A stretch of 64,000 nucleotides of DNA from Dasypus novemcinctus. Lineage: Eukaryota > Chordata > Mammalia > Cingulata > Dasypodidae. The translations under genes were made by a program, and so were the position numbers. Positions 13,131 to 24,202 of the stretch are shown here, piece after piece. Numbering within the stretch: the first letter of the stretch is position 1; each line of letters opens with the position of its first letter. The notes beneath the pieces are model-generated. The model made no database searches. It was not told where the DNA came from and saw only the letters and a list, made by a program, of their open reading frames with translations. The DNA lies in NCBI RefSeq assembly GCF_030445035.2, contig NC_080682.1, positions 31,726,770-31,790,769 of the forward strand, written 5' to 3'.

Positions 13131-13735
13131 AAAACCTGAGACTTTTGTTTTACATAAGTATTAGTTCAATGCCACCATTATTATTCTCTATTGCGTATTA
13201 TCTCTGAGCCTCATTTTACTTACAGGAAATATTCATGATTTAAAGAATTGTGGAGCAGATTTAAATGTTAGTATGTGGATTTTTGATTATAGTGACTTTT
13301 AATATTATATACATGAAAGATATCAAATACCTTTTTCCTCTCCTTTGCTTAGTTTATGTTAGTAAAATTATAGATGAAAATTAGAGGGAATATTTTCTTC
13401 TCTACCAACTAATATCTCAGATAATATATTTACCCTGTCATTTAGGACTATAAATTTATATATAATTGGCATACATTGAGTATTTGATAAGGTGATTGAA
13501 TTATACATATAGTACCATTTATTCACAATTTTAAAATAAATATTTTATTTTAGAATAATTTTACATATACAAAAATGTTAAAAATATATTAGTGTTCTCA
13601 TATTTTCCACACTCATTTTTCCCTGTTATTTCCTATTATAATTGTACATCAATATAGCTCATTTGTCACAACAAATTAATAAATGCTTATATTTTTATCA
13701 ACTGAAATCCACAATTTATTTGTATTTCCTTTTTT

Positions 13736-14173
13736 TTTTTAATTTAAGATTTATTTATTTATTTATTTCTCTCCCCTTCACCCGCCCCCACCCTGGTTGT
13801 CTGTTCTCTGTGTCTACTTACTGACAGTGTCTATTTACTGCGTCTTCTTTGTCCACTTCTGTTGTTGTCAGCGGCACCGGAATCTGTGTTTCTTTTGTCA
13901 CATCATCTTGTTGTGTCAGCTCTCCGTATGTGTGGTGCCATTCCTGGGCAGGCTGCACTTTCTTTCATGCTGGGCAGCTCTCCTTATGGGGTGCACTTCT
14001 AGCGCGTGGGGCTCCCCTACGCGGGGGACACCCCTGCATGGCACGGCAACTCCTTTGCGCTCATCAGCACTGCACATGGGTCAGCTCCACATGGGTCAAG
14101 GAGGCCCGGGTTTGAAACGCGGACCTCCCATGTGGTAGGCGGACCCCTTAACCACTGGGCCAAGTCCGCCGCC
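13736..14173 (-). mobile_element. tRNA-derived SINE (DAS type, long form)
   Basis: Read on the minus strand it begins with a tRNA-like head (GGCCCAGTGGTTAAG as A box, GGTCCGCGTTTCAAACCC as B box) and runs into a body of about 300 bp with an AAATAAATAAAT tail (13745-13768 on plus). It is bounded by a 15-bp target-site duplication, TGTATTTCCTTTTTT, at 13721-13735 and 14174-14188, as expected for L1-driven retroposition. The open frames here belong to the SINE, not to a gene. A second copy of the same family lies at 23397-23819. Confidence 0.88.
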
Positions 14174-14484
14174 TGTATTTCCTTTTTTTAATCTAACATA
14201 TTTTGTCTATACCAGAATCCCATCCAAGATAACCATGTTATATTTAGCGATTGTGTTTCTTTAGGCACTTCTAGATAGTGATAATTTCTCAGACTTTACT
14301 TGCTTTTTATATCATTCACATCATAAAGAGGAATGGAAAAATATTTTAGATATTATCAATCACCTGTGGTTTTCTGATTGTTTTTTCATGATGAGATTCG
14401 GGTTATAGATTTTTTGAAACTCAAAAGGAACATTCCATTTCATCACATCATATCAAGTATACACACTATCGAACTTACTATTTA

Positions 14485-14620
14485 TTTTTTATTTTTTTCA
14501 AATCCTAGTCTCCCCCCTCAGTCACTGCTCTTATTATTTTTTTAGGAGGTACTGTGAATTGAACCCACGACCTCATACATGGGAAGCAGGTGCTCAGCCA
14601 CTGAGCTACATCTGCTCCAC
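14485..14620 (-). mobile_element. tRNA-derived SINE (DAS type, short form)
   Basis: Minus-strand reading gives a tRNA-like unit with A box TAGCTCAGTGGCTGAG and B box GTGGGTTCAATTC, followed by CAGTACCTCCTAAAAA and a T/A-rich tail. Direct repeats ACTATTTA flank it (14477-14484 and 14621-14628). The empty site is seen in copy 1 near 945-975, where CTACTTATTGTTGGTG is uninterrupted. Confidence 0.88.
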
Positions 14621-14649
14621 ACTATTTACTTCTGAAGTTAACCTTCATC

Positions 14650-17060
14650 AACTTAACTGAGGTAATATTTGCCAGGATTCTCCACTATAAACTTACTCCA
14701 TCACACCCCCATTTTCCACAGTGTACTCTTTGGAAGAAAGTTCCTATGTGTATACCATAATAAAGAGTAGAGTTATTCTTTACCTCCTTGAGAGTTTAAT
14801 ATCTACATAGATGATTTGGACATGTTCTAAAGGGGGATTTGAATATTCTTATTTATATTTTAATAAATCATAGATTTATTTCAGTATGTGTTCATTGATA
14901 TTAATTTAGTAGATGGGGTTAAAATCCAATAGTGTGCAATTTATTTAATTGCACAATTTTTTTCCAGCTTTGGTCACTGAGAGCTCTGTTCAATAAGTCC
15001 CATATCCATTGGATATATCCTTATCATTGTGTGTGTATGTTGTGTTTGTTTTTTATGGCTTTTTAAAAATTCTTCCTTACTTTATGGCATGAAAATATGC
15101 TCCAGTTGATCTTTTACATTCCTTGTTACAGCTCTAAAATCAAGCAACTCTCCCAGGAGTCCTGTTTCCTTTTATTTTGTAATGGTACTGGAAACCAAGA
15201 TCTGTGTACTAGATGAACATGCATTTTTTATTCTTGTCAAAAATTGTCAAGTAAGGCCCAATTAACACCTTCAATTGCAAAAATAGGCTATTTGTTTTCC
15301 CATAATCTAAGAGGACAAATTGAAGATTAAGATCTTTATCACATCTGACTTGTGATTAATTGGGAGGGAAGGAACACTGTAGGGATATTCCCCAGATTCA
15401 GATATTTTGCCCCATTCATGTTAAATACTCTCCTAGGGAAGGCAAAATTAAGCATTTTGTAGTTAAAATCTTGGATGATGGTAGATTTCAGAAAGTTGGG
15501 GTGAAACTGGGAACTACTTAGCAGGCAGGTTAGAACTTATGCCTCTGTGGGATCAAACAAAAAGTGTTTCCAGAATAATCAGCATTTTAGAAGCATTTTT
15601 TCTTCTTATTTGAGTTAAGCAACATCCAACTTACCTTGGGAATAAAAGAGAACAGGTAAACATTTTAACCTTTGCAAAAAAAGCTGGTATGGTTTTTTAG
15701 GGGCATTTTTTATTTGAATTTATTAATACTTGGAGAAAATCAATATGTTCAATTCTATGGTAAGTATTTTAGATATACAAAGCACTGTGGAAAAATTTAA
15801 TAAGTATAGACTTTTCTAGGATTGATTTATAATCTAAAATGAGAAACTGGAAATAAAAGATGAGGAAGTAAGTTTTTTGCTGGAAATGAGCACTACAAGG
15901 TAAGGGTTTTGTTTTTTTTCTTGCAGTTGTTAGTGAAAGGGACAAGCAATAGAAATAATATTTATTTGGGTGTTCCAAAAAATATTTCAAGGAGGTGATG
16001 GTTATGTCATTGAAATAGTAGGTTACAGGCTCCCCATCTCCTCAATAGAGAGTGAGTATAAAATAGCGTGGGACATTATATAATTGTACCTATGGGAAAT
16101 CCTCTTTAATCCTTTCCTTCATTCAACAAATATTAGTTACTTTTATTCTAGATGCATAAAGTCAGCAATGAACAAATAGACAGAAATCCATGTCCTTGTA
16201 TTTCTTCATTCAAATGTATGTGATTCTTATGGTATGTCCTTCTACTCCATATCAGTTACATGAATTACACATCTGTGTGCATGTCTGTCTGTCTCGCTCT
16301 CTATTTATCTATCATCTATATCTATCTGCATATATGGCTCTATCTAAATAATTAGTTGATAGTAACTTCAAACAATTTTTCATTTCTTTTTGTTAAAAGA
16401 AATATATTGTGAAATATATTTGGAAAACTTTCAGGAATGTCAGTGAACCTATAGTTAATGACAAAATAATGCTGTGTGAGGTTAAGAGCACTAACATACA
16501 GAATTAAGTGTATCTCTGATTCACCAGTTTACCAATATTTCCCTGCATATATTCCTACAACCTATGTAAGAAGACAGTGTTGAAGTTTCAGTGATATGCT
16601 ACAGAAATTTGTAATCACATCATTAGCTAAGAGAAGATTTTTAAAATCATTGTTTTTAATACAGTGCATGTTTATGGCATAATTTCAAATATTAATGAAA
16701 GACATATCTCAAAGAGTAGGTCTTCTTCCATTCTGTGATGTCTTTTAGATAGTAGTTTTCCTCCAAAGACATTAGAGCTATTTGGCTTTCTTTGGCAGTC
16801 TTCCAAACACAACTCATTTATATAAAAAAACAGGTGTAATACATAATCTCCTGCTTTTAATGAATATTTTATCATTCTAAGCATATAGATCTATTCTCAG
16901 TTATTTCACTTTACAATATATTTTAGAGCCCATTGTCTATGTATATGCTTCATTTTTATCAATGGTTGCATAAAAATATCATCTCTGACCTATTGATTCC
17001 CCTTCTGATGCACATTTTAGTTGTTCCTCTTCTTTTAGTGCCATGAAAATGATGGTGTTT
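14650..17060. other. OR 5' flank in copy 2, no gene
   Basis: Sequence homologous to about 980-2890 of copy 1. It holds a short TCTATC/CTATCTGT-rich microsatellite near 16296-16345 and no coding frame that I recognise. Confidence 0.5.
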
Positions 17061-17067
17061 TATTTTC

Positions 17068-17500
17068 TTAGACTGTTCCAAGCTGCTACCATAAAATGGA
17101 CTAACTCTAAACAATCCAAATATAGTAGCTTACAGTTTGAGGCCAAGAGAATATCCAAATCAAGGCACTGCTGATGCAATGCTTTCTTCCCAAAGAACAA
17201 TCGCCTGTGATCCTCGACTCCTCTATCACATGGCAAGGCACATGGCAGCATCTGTTGGACTTTCCCTTCTCTATTGGGTTTTGATGACTTTAACTTCTTC
17301 CTTTTATGACTTTCTATGTATACATAGATTCCTCTTACAAAGGACTCCAGTAAGAGGATTAAAACCCATCTTGAATGTGGAGGGTCACAACTTAATTGAA
17401 GTAGCATCATCATAAGTCCTTACTTACAATGGGTTTACACCCACAGGAGTGGATTAGATTTGAGACTGTTTTTCTCAGGTACATACGACTTCAAACCACC
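17068..17500. mobile_element. hAT-like non-autonomous DNA transposon, member 1
   Basis: Shares an order of blocks with 24203-24668: CCAAGCTGCTACCATAAA or CCTGGCTGCTAAATC start, TTTGAGGC(C/T)A(A/G)GAGAA, GATGC(A/T)(A/T)TGCTTTCT, CACATGG(C/A) GC-type middle, and AATTGAAGTAGCATCATCATAAGTCCT near the end. Copy 1 of the segmental duplication lacks it. Both strands carry short open frames here (117 and 92 codons), but they are not conserved in the second member and are judged non-coding. The superfamily call is an inference. Confidence 0.6.
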
Positions 17501-19070
17501 ATGACCCACAATGATTGTTTTTACTACATGTGAGTAAGTGCATCTCTAGGAAGTTGAATCATTGGCCTGATTTCTATGTGTAGTTGTAATGTTATAGATG
17601 TTGGAAATCATCCCCTAAGAGACTGTATACACTTAAACTCCTACTAAAAATATATAAGCTTTACTGTTTCCCACTTGTCTGCCAGCACTACATATTAATA
17701 AACATTTATCGAAAGATCATTTTACTTATATAATAGATGAAAACTGTATCTAATTGGAATTTTTATTTCCATATACTTACCTATGAATGAAATTAAGTAT
17801 CTTTTCATGTGTTTAATTATTTCAACAAAAAGAATTGTCTCCTATAAAAATCGTTCCTTGGTCCTTTATTTATTTGTGTTGTCCTTTTTTAATACTGATT
17901 TGTGGAGTTTATTTATAATTGAAGAAATTACCTTTTGCAAATATGTTTTACCTATTTGGCACCAGTTTTGCTTTTGACTATGCTATTATTACAGGGGAAT
18001 AAATGTGGCTATGGACATAAAACAATTTGACCAGTATCTGATATATAGCTAGTTATAAGTAAATGTTTGCTTTCTGTTTCTGTCTTTTCTTCCTTGAAGT
18101 AAGAATAAGGGATAGCAAGAAAAGAAATGACAGAAGTCCTATTGAAATGCTTTAGCTATCACTTAGAGCTTTCTGAAATCATTTTTATATATTCCTGGTG
18201 CTTAAGCTGTAAAACTGGAATTTAAAAGAATGTCCTGATTTAGAGCAAATGTTCTCTATCTCATTTTCTTCAAATATAGTCTCAGTGTCTCCTTGTGTCT
18301 TAGGAAATATTGATGAGAAAGTCAGAGCAATAATGAATAAAGGGGAAGAATTTAACTGATCAACATAGTATGGTAAAAATATACAAAGTTGAATGAGAGG
18401 TTGAATTTAGAACTGGAAACAGCCAGAAGGGTAGAAGAAGTAAAGTAAAAGGGAAAATATTTAAAATTATTCCAGGCCATATTTGCAAATATGAATATGC
18501 TGGACCAGGCTGACTGGATTGTTGGCTGGTTATTCATGGAATGATTTTTCTCTTATCACCAAAAATTGTTTGACAAGCTAAAATCATAAGTTTATTGTCT
18601 GAATCTCTGTATATGAATGTGTGTAGGTTTTATAATGGAATATGCTCTCAAATGTTTAGATAATCATTCATGGAATGCTGGGAATTTTACAGAAGAGTTT
18701 TAATGAATGGATGGCCAAGTTCAAGAAATGTAAAAGTTCATGAAAGTAAATTATGCATATTTTCTCTAATATTGATAGGTCCTTGCTGAAAACTAAAGAA
18801 AGACATTTGGATTATGAAATTATTTACTTTTGCCAAATCAAAAACTTAATGTTTAAGTCTGAAGAATCATTTAATTTTCTATCATTGTCTTATTGCACTT
18901 TCCTATACAATTATGCAAATAGTTTGAATAGGTATGTGATGTTTATTTCATTCAGAAAAAAAATCAATGCAGAGAAAAGTACTGTTTACCCATTGGTAAG
19001 GGAGGATTCTATGATCAAGCCTATATTCAAGCTCTAAAATATGTTTATTTTATAAAATTAATTCTTTTCT
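17500..19070. other. OR 5' flank in copy 2, no gene
   Basis: Homologous to about 2960-4330 of copy 1. No coding sequence recognised. OR 5' UTR exons or a promoter may lie in this region or further upstream but cannot be located by eye. Confidence 0.45.
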
Positions 19071-19078
19071 CTTTGCAG

Positions 19079-20079
19079 ATGAACTCTCTCTAAACTGTCC
19101 TTTCCCCAAGTTGACTTAAACAATTCAGCATCAAAATAATAGTGTAACAGAATTCATACTGTTAGGATTGACACAAGATCCAATGAGACAGATAATAGTG
19201 TTTGTAATCTTCTTAATTTTGTATGCAGGAACCATGATGGGGAATTTGCTCATTATTGTGACTATCAAGTTCAGCTGGAGCCTTGGATGCCCTATGTACT
19301 TCTTATTTTTCTTGTTCTTTGCTGATGTTTACTTTTCAACTTTCACAGCCCCTCGACTAATTGTGGATGCTCTCTCTGCAAAGGAAATCATATCTTACAA
19401 TGAGTTCATGACTCAAGTCTTTGCACCACATTTATTTGGCATCATGGAGATCTTTGTTCTCATCTTCACGGCTGTTGATAGATATGTGGCCATCTGTAAG
19501 CCCTTACCCTACCCAACCATCATGAGACGGCAGGTCTGCACCATCCTGATTATTCTTGCCTGGATAGGGTCTTTCATACATTCTACAGCTCAGATTGTCC
19601 TGGCCTTGAGATTGCCTTTCTGTGGACCCAGTTTGATTGATCATTATTGCTGTGATTTACAGCCTTTGTTGAAACTTGCCTGCATGGACACTTATGTGAT
19701 CAACCTACTGTTGGTGTCCAATAGTGGGGCCCTTTGTTCAAGCAGTTTCTTGCTTCTAATAACCTCATACATTGTTATCTTACATTCTCTGAGAAACCAC
19801 AGTGCAGAATGGAGGAAAAAAGCCCTCTCAAAGTGTACATCACATATCACCGTAGTCATCTTATCTTTTGGTCCATGTGCATTCATGTACACATGCCCCC
19901 CAACCACTTTCTCCGTGCACAAGATGGTAGAAGTATTTTATACCATTGGAATACCCTGTCTCAACCCACTCATCTGCACATTAAGGAATGCAGAAGTGAA
20001 AAATGCCATGAAAAAGTTATGGAGTATTAAAATTACCTCAGAATTCAAAGGATGTCCTGAGGCTCTTATTGCTTTCTGA
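19079..20079 (+). pseudogene. Olfactory receptor, family 4 (OR4C-like), near-complete but start lost
   Basis: An open frame covers 19120-20079 and encodes most of a class II OR: GN in TM1, PMYF, DV in TM2, DRYVAICKPL after TM3, PFCGPSLIDHYCCDL in loop 2, a KAL.KCTSH box before TM6, NPLICTLRN in TM7 and a basic tail. The ancestral ATG at 19079-19081, which follows a TTTGCAG acceptor, now reads into TAA four codons later because of a CT-repeat expansion. The first in-frame ATG is 19183, which would drop the N-terminal glycosylation segment (about 20 residues). The TM3 cysteine needed for the loop-2 disulfide is Phe (TTC, 19405-19407), the Tyr of NPLIY is Cys, and the His of LHYP is Pro. It is most likely a recent pseudogene, though a truncated product cannot be excluded. 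Confidence 0.85.
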
Positions 20080-21926
20080 GGAATGATTAGATGAACTCGG
20101 TACATACATCAAATATGATAGTATCCAATTATGTGGGAAGGACATGCAATGTATATGAGGATGCAGATTGCTATTTTTAAAAAATAATTTGTAGAGAAGT
20201 TGAATGTTAAGGTACCTTTTCTGTACAGGAGAAAGATACACGTTAGATTAATTCAGATAAGCCTGCCTCCCCATATGTACTTTAATATAGAATGCAGCTG
20301 ATTAACTTACTTTTTACTATGTTCTCAACTGCCCCTGGAAGTTTTGTGGACATCAGTCTGACTTGTTCTTTTCCTAAGAGCTCCTCTTAGGCATTGCTGT
20401 CTATTAACTCTATTTCCCAACTCTGAATCTGCACTCTGTATTATTAAGAGAAAAGATCTTTACTCAATAGCCTTTCCAACTTCTAATCATTCATAAAATT
20501 TTAAATAAATGCTTAAATTATCTTTAACACATTTCCCCATAGTTATGCAGCTTCCTATTTTATGTCTCCAGGGCAAAGTAACTCAGTCTACCAGGACCAT
20601 CCGTTCTACTTTATCACTAGTTTGTCTTTTAAAAGTTTCATATTTTTGAATCAGAGGCTTTTAAAAGTGTACTTATATTTTTTTATCATTCTTTGCTTGT
20701 GTTCAGATAACTGAAGGATTATTTGTGGGATATTTATCTTTATAGTATTACAATGGGTCTTGACATATTCACTATGATTGGTGTAAAAAAAGCTGCAGCA
20801 ACAGAACTTTTAAACTCTAAGTGTTTAGAAAGTAAAATAATGTATGGCATCAAGACTAAATAAAAATACAAATATATCAGTGATGCAGCATATTTTATGG
20901 GAGTGATGGGCAGAAATGAAGAACCAGGTTTAAAGTCAATTAATGATATGGCATTATTTTATTTAAAGTTGTACAGTGTAAATGAAATGAATGAAATTAT
21001 GATAGGCATTTAGAGATTGTCCACAGTATTTTTCTCCAGATAGTGGAAGTAAGGAGAACCCATATTGCAGCAAAATCTGATTTCTCTTTCTAGTTGAGTT
21101 GTCTGAATAGAGCAGTTTTATAGATTTCCAAGTTAAAATTGCCAAGGGAATTTTTGTGCCACGAGAGGGCAAGCAGTTTAAATGTATCACCTTGGTTGTG
21201 TTTGCAATGGTTATATCAGGAAACTTTCTATTCATTGGTTTCAGTGTATTAAAATATAATTCATCGTTAGTAGCCATTACAAATTTTTATTTCATTTCAA
21301 ATATGCTTACAATTCTTTAATTGGGCAAAACCCAATTTACCTCCTGTGAAAAAGATTTTAAAACAAAGTTAATAAAATGCCACTACTTTTCTGTGTTCTC
21401 ACTTTTTTTCCCCTTCTTGTGAGACTAAGAAGTGCAGGGTTTACACTGGAGTCCCAGAGGAGGAGGTCACATATTTAACAGAATCCATCATAAAACTTTT
21501 CTAATCTACACTTTTATAGCAACAACACAAAACTACATACTCAAATGCACACAGACAAAAACACATACAAACTATTTAGCTTTTCATGGTCATTTAGCCT
21601 CTCAGGTGAATAAATGAAGGTAGGAAGTAGAGAAGAAAATAAATAAACTAAAATATAAATGAAAAAATAAAGATAGGATAACAGAATGAGAAGAATATAC
21701 ATAGGGAAAAAGCTTTGGACAGTTTTGTGTTTGGTTCAAAAGTATTCATAGTCAAATTAAACCTGGGAAACTGAAGTAATTTTTAAAAAATTCTGGGACA
21801 CCATATTATCTAATGGACAATTTTGAGATGGTTACCCTCTCTAAAAACGATTGACCTAAATAGAAACTATAAATCATAATTATACTTTCATTTTAGGAAT
21901 ACATTTTCCATTGTGGTTCCAGCTAT
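20080..21926. other. Intergenic, unassigned
   Basis: No gene recognised. Minor open frames at 20963-21277 and 21432-21617 resemble nothing known. The region is AT-rich up to the T run at 21926, which is the tail of the following SINE. Confidence 0.45.
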
Positions 21927-21945
21927 TTTTTTTTTTTTTTAGGAG

Positions 21946-22835
21946 TGAGGCGGCTTGCTCGGTCGGTAGAGGTGGGGTCTGGCTGCAGACGAGGGGTCGG
22001 TCCCGCTTGGGATGAGGGGTTGGTCCGGCAGCAGACGAGGGGTCGGTCTCACAGGGGTTGCGCGGTTCGGCTGACGGGGTCGCCCGGCGAAGCCAGCGAC
22101 GAGGGGGTCGCCCGGTGAAGCCGGCGATGAACTGGGGACAAGGGAGGCCAGGCCCTTGCCGGGGGCTCTCAGGACTGGAGGGCGCACGGAAGAAGAACTA
22201 CCACGGAGATAAGGTAAACACGCAAGTCCACTTTATTGAGGGAGAGGCAACAGTTTTATAGGGGCTGGGGAAGGCTGATTGGCCGAAGCCACGCCCTGTT
22301 CTGATTGGTTGCCGGAGAAAGGTCAGTGGGCGGTACTGGATGGGGGAGGGGTGGTGGTTAGGGATTGGCTGTCGCTGTTGCTGGGGGAAGGGGCAGGGTT
22401 TAGTGATTGGAGGTTGCTGTTGCTGGGGTAGAGGGCAGACTTGAGTTTCCCGCCCACGCCTGGTGGCTGTTGCTGCTGTCGGGGGGAGGGAAAAGGGCAG
22501 ACTGGATTTTTCCGCCCACGCCTGGCTGTTGCTGCTGTCGGGGGAGGGGAAAAGGGCAGACTGGAATTTTCCACCCTGCGCCTGCGCAGGGAGAAAGAAG
22601 AAGAAGGGTGCTGCCCCACAGGCATCATGTGGTGCCATCCGGGAGGAGGGGCGGCTGCGGAAGCATGGCTGCCGAGAAGGGGAGACCCGAGGGCACTCTG
22701 CACCCATGCTGAGCTCCCTTCAGGGGTGGCGGTGAGTCCGACCAGCCACCCTATTATGGGGGCAGCAGCTTGGCCTGCCGCGGCCGCTCCCCTGCCAGGC
22801 CAGCAAACCACACTTCAGCCCGAGGAGTGACCGCA
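21946..22835 (-). mobile_element. Solo LTR, class II (ERVK-like) endogenous retrovirus
   Basis: On the minus strand it starts TGCGGTCACTCC and ends CCGCCTCA (TG...CA). It is flanked by a 6-bp duplication, TAGGAG on plus, at 21940-21945 and 22836-22841, which is the length typical of class II ERVs. It is strongly GC-rich. Minus-strand signals are four CCAAT boxes (plus ATTGG at 22278, 22304, 22364 and 22406), a TATAAAA box (22254-22260) and AATAAA (22232-22237). The U3 holds about three tandem units of 60 bp (22437-22590) built around CAGCAACAGCC and GGCGTGGGCGG. The part after AATAAA carries repeated GGGCGACCCC-like words. The 90-170-codon frames on both strands are composition artefacts. Confidence 0.82.
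22254..22410 (-). promoter_or_regulatory. LTR core promoter: CCAAT boxes and TATA box
   Basis: Four inverted ATTGG pentamers (plus 22278-22410) precede a CCTATAAAAC TATA box on the minus strand. AATAAA follows only about 17 bp after TATA, so the poly(A) signal lies upstream of the expected cap site and R must be short, an arrangement known from some betaretroviral LTRs. Whether it is active cannot be told from sequence. Confidence 0.6.
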
Positions 22836-22941
22836 TAGGAGGTACTGGAAATTGAATCCAGGACCTCATACATGGGAAACAGGTGCTCAACCACTGAGCT
22901 ACATTCACTGCCAGGTGAGTGTTGGTTTTTTCATTTGTTTG

Positions 22942-23026
22942 TTTTTAGGCTGTCCCAGTGATTAAACCAGGGACTGCATACGTGGGAAGTAGGCACTCAA
23001 TCACTTGAGCTATATCCACTCTCCTT
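22942..23026 (-). mobile_element. tRNA-derived SINE (DAS type), fragment
   Basis: Minus-strand reading: GGAGAGTGGATATAGCTCAAGTGATTGAG (A box), CAGTCCCTGGTTTAATCACTGGGACAGCC (B box region), then A-rich. It lies 27 bp from the split SINE, so two SINEs are stacked here. Confidence 0.8.
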
Positions 23027-23382
23027 TGGTGTTTTTTTGTTGTTATACTATCAGTAAAGATGCAACATCAGCTCTGTATTATTTTTTGCAAAAATGTATG
23101 ACCTCATTCTGATTATAGGGAGACATGGTACAGATCCAAATTGAGGATTAATCTGCAGAGTAACTGTCCTATAAGCTTCAGAATTTTCAAGGCAGTGAAA
23201 CCCAGGGACTGGGTTTACTATTTTAGATTATAGGAGGCCAAAGAGAAATGAAAACTCACTACAATGTGTAATCATGGATTAGATCCTGAATTGAGTAATG
23301 TTAAATAGCTAAGAATGACATCACTGGGGCTGTTCATGAAATTGAATTTGGACTGAATAAGATAATATATCAATATTAAATT
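23027..23382. other. Intergenic, unassigned
   Basis: About 350 bp with no ORF or repeat that I recognise. A sense L1-like flavour near 23040-23120 (CAGTAAAGATGCAACATCAG) is too weak to call. Confidence 0.35.
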
Positions 23383-23396
23383 CTCTTGTGTTTTTA

Positions 23397-23819
23397 TTTT
23401 TTTTAATTTTTTTAAAGATTTACTTATTTATTTCTCTTCCCTCCCCCTACCCCGGTTGGCTGTTCTCTGTGTCTATTTTGCTGTGTTTTGTTTCTTTGCC
23501 CGCTTCTGTTGTTGTCAGTGGAACAGCAATCTGTGTTTATTTTTGTTGCGTCATCTTGTTGTATCAGCTCTCTGTGTGGGTGGCACCATTCTTAGATAGG
23601 CTGTACTTTCTTTCGTACTGGGCAGCTCTCCTTACGGGACGCACTCCTTGTGCGTGGGACTCCCCTACGGGGGGGACACCCCTGCATGGCAGGGCACTCC
23701 TTGCGCGCATCAGCACTGCGTATGGGCCAGCTCCACGTGGGTCAAGGAGGCCCGGGATTTGACCCACAGACCTCCACGTGACAGACAGATGCCCTAGCCA
23801 ATGGGCCAAGTCGGTTTCC
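23397..23819 (-). mobile_element. tRNA-derived SINE (DAS type, long form), second copy
   Basis: Same family as 13736-14173: GGCCCATTGGCTAGGG-like head, CGTGGAGGTCTGTGGGTCAAATCCCGGG B-box region, and a body ending in an AAATAAATAAGTAAATC-type tail on the minus strand. It is flanked by a 14-bp duplication, CTCTTGTGTTTTTA, at 23383-23396 and 23820-23833. Confidence 0.88.
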
Positions 23820-23965
23820 CTCTTGTGTTTTTAGAATGTAAGCTTATTGTGGTTTAAAGAGAGTGTTTTATTCTTTTAAAAAATACATACTTGGGCATTT
23901 TGTGATAAAAGGGCATGAAACCACCAATTTGCCCTCTGATGGTTTAGAGTCAAATTACATTTATT

Positions 23966-24058
23966 TTTAAAAATGGAAAGAAAGGAAAGAAGGAAGGAAT
24001 GAAAGGAAGGAAGAAAAGATAGAAGGAAAAAAGGAAGGAATGAAAGATGGGAGGGAAG
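23966..24058. repeat. (GGAA/AAAG)n purine-rich microsatellite
   Basis: Degenerate GGAA, AAGG and AAAG repeats form an almost pure purine strand of about 90 bases. The 61-codon frame on the other strand (Leu/Ser/Pro/Phe-rich) is a translation of this repeat and not a gene. Confidence 0.9.
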
Positions 24059-24202
24059 CAAATAACAAAGTGGAACAAACTGTAGACAAATGGTGAATCT
24101 AAGTAAAGGGTGGTTATGGAAATTACTTGTACTATCCTTGCTAAGTTTATGTAAGAATGAAATTATGTCAAAATAAAGAGTTTTTAAAAATGCAATAACT
24201 GT

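Larger units (their letters stand above)
13135..20060 (+). repeat. Segmental duplication copy 2 (OR gene plus 5' flank)
   Basis: Collinear with 45-5280 (see copy 1). It is longer because two SINEs (13736-14173 and 14485-14620) and an hAT-like element (about 17068-17500) inserted after the duplication. At each of those points copy 1 has the uninterrupted sequence. The 3' limit of similarity lies just past the OR coding exon. Confidence 0.8.
21926..22915 (-). mobile_element. DAS-type SINE split by a solo LTR
   Basis: The minus-strand SINE head is at 22915-22836 (A box TAGCTCAGTGGTTGAG, B box CCTGGATTCAATT, then CCAGTACCTCCTA). Its A tail is the T run at about 21926-21939. The 890-bp solo LTR sits exactly between the CTCCTA end of the body and the tail and has duplicated CTCCTA. 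The SINE was therefore there first. Confidence 0.85.

Noticed and set aside
13797-14191. Overlapping plus-strand frames of 60-113 codons
   Set aside because: They lie entirely inside a tRNA-derived SINE in antisense; the paralogous SINE at 23.4 kb shows a similar frame. Not a gene.
17060-17415. Opposing frames of 117 and 92 codons
   Set aside because: They fall in a transposon insertion absent from the duplicate copy, show no protein similarity, and are not preserved in the related element at 24.2 kb.
21939-22908. Frames of 60-169 codons on both strands, rich in Pro, Gly, Ala and Arg
   Set aside because: They are produced by the GC-rich solo LTR with its tandem repeats. Both strands are open, which is a composition effect, and LTR signals explain the sequence.
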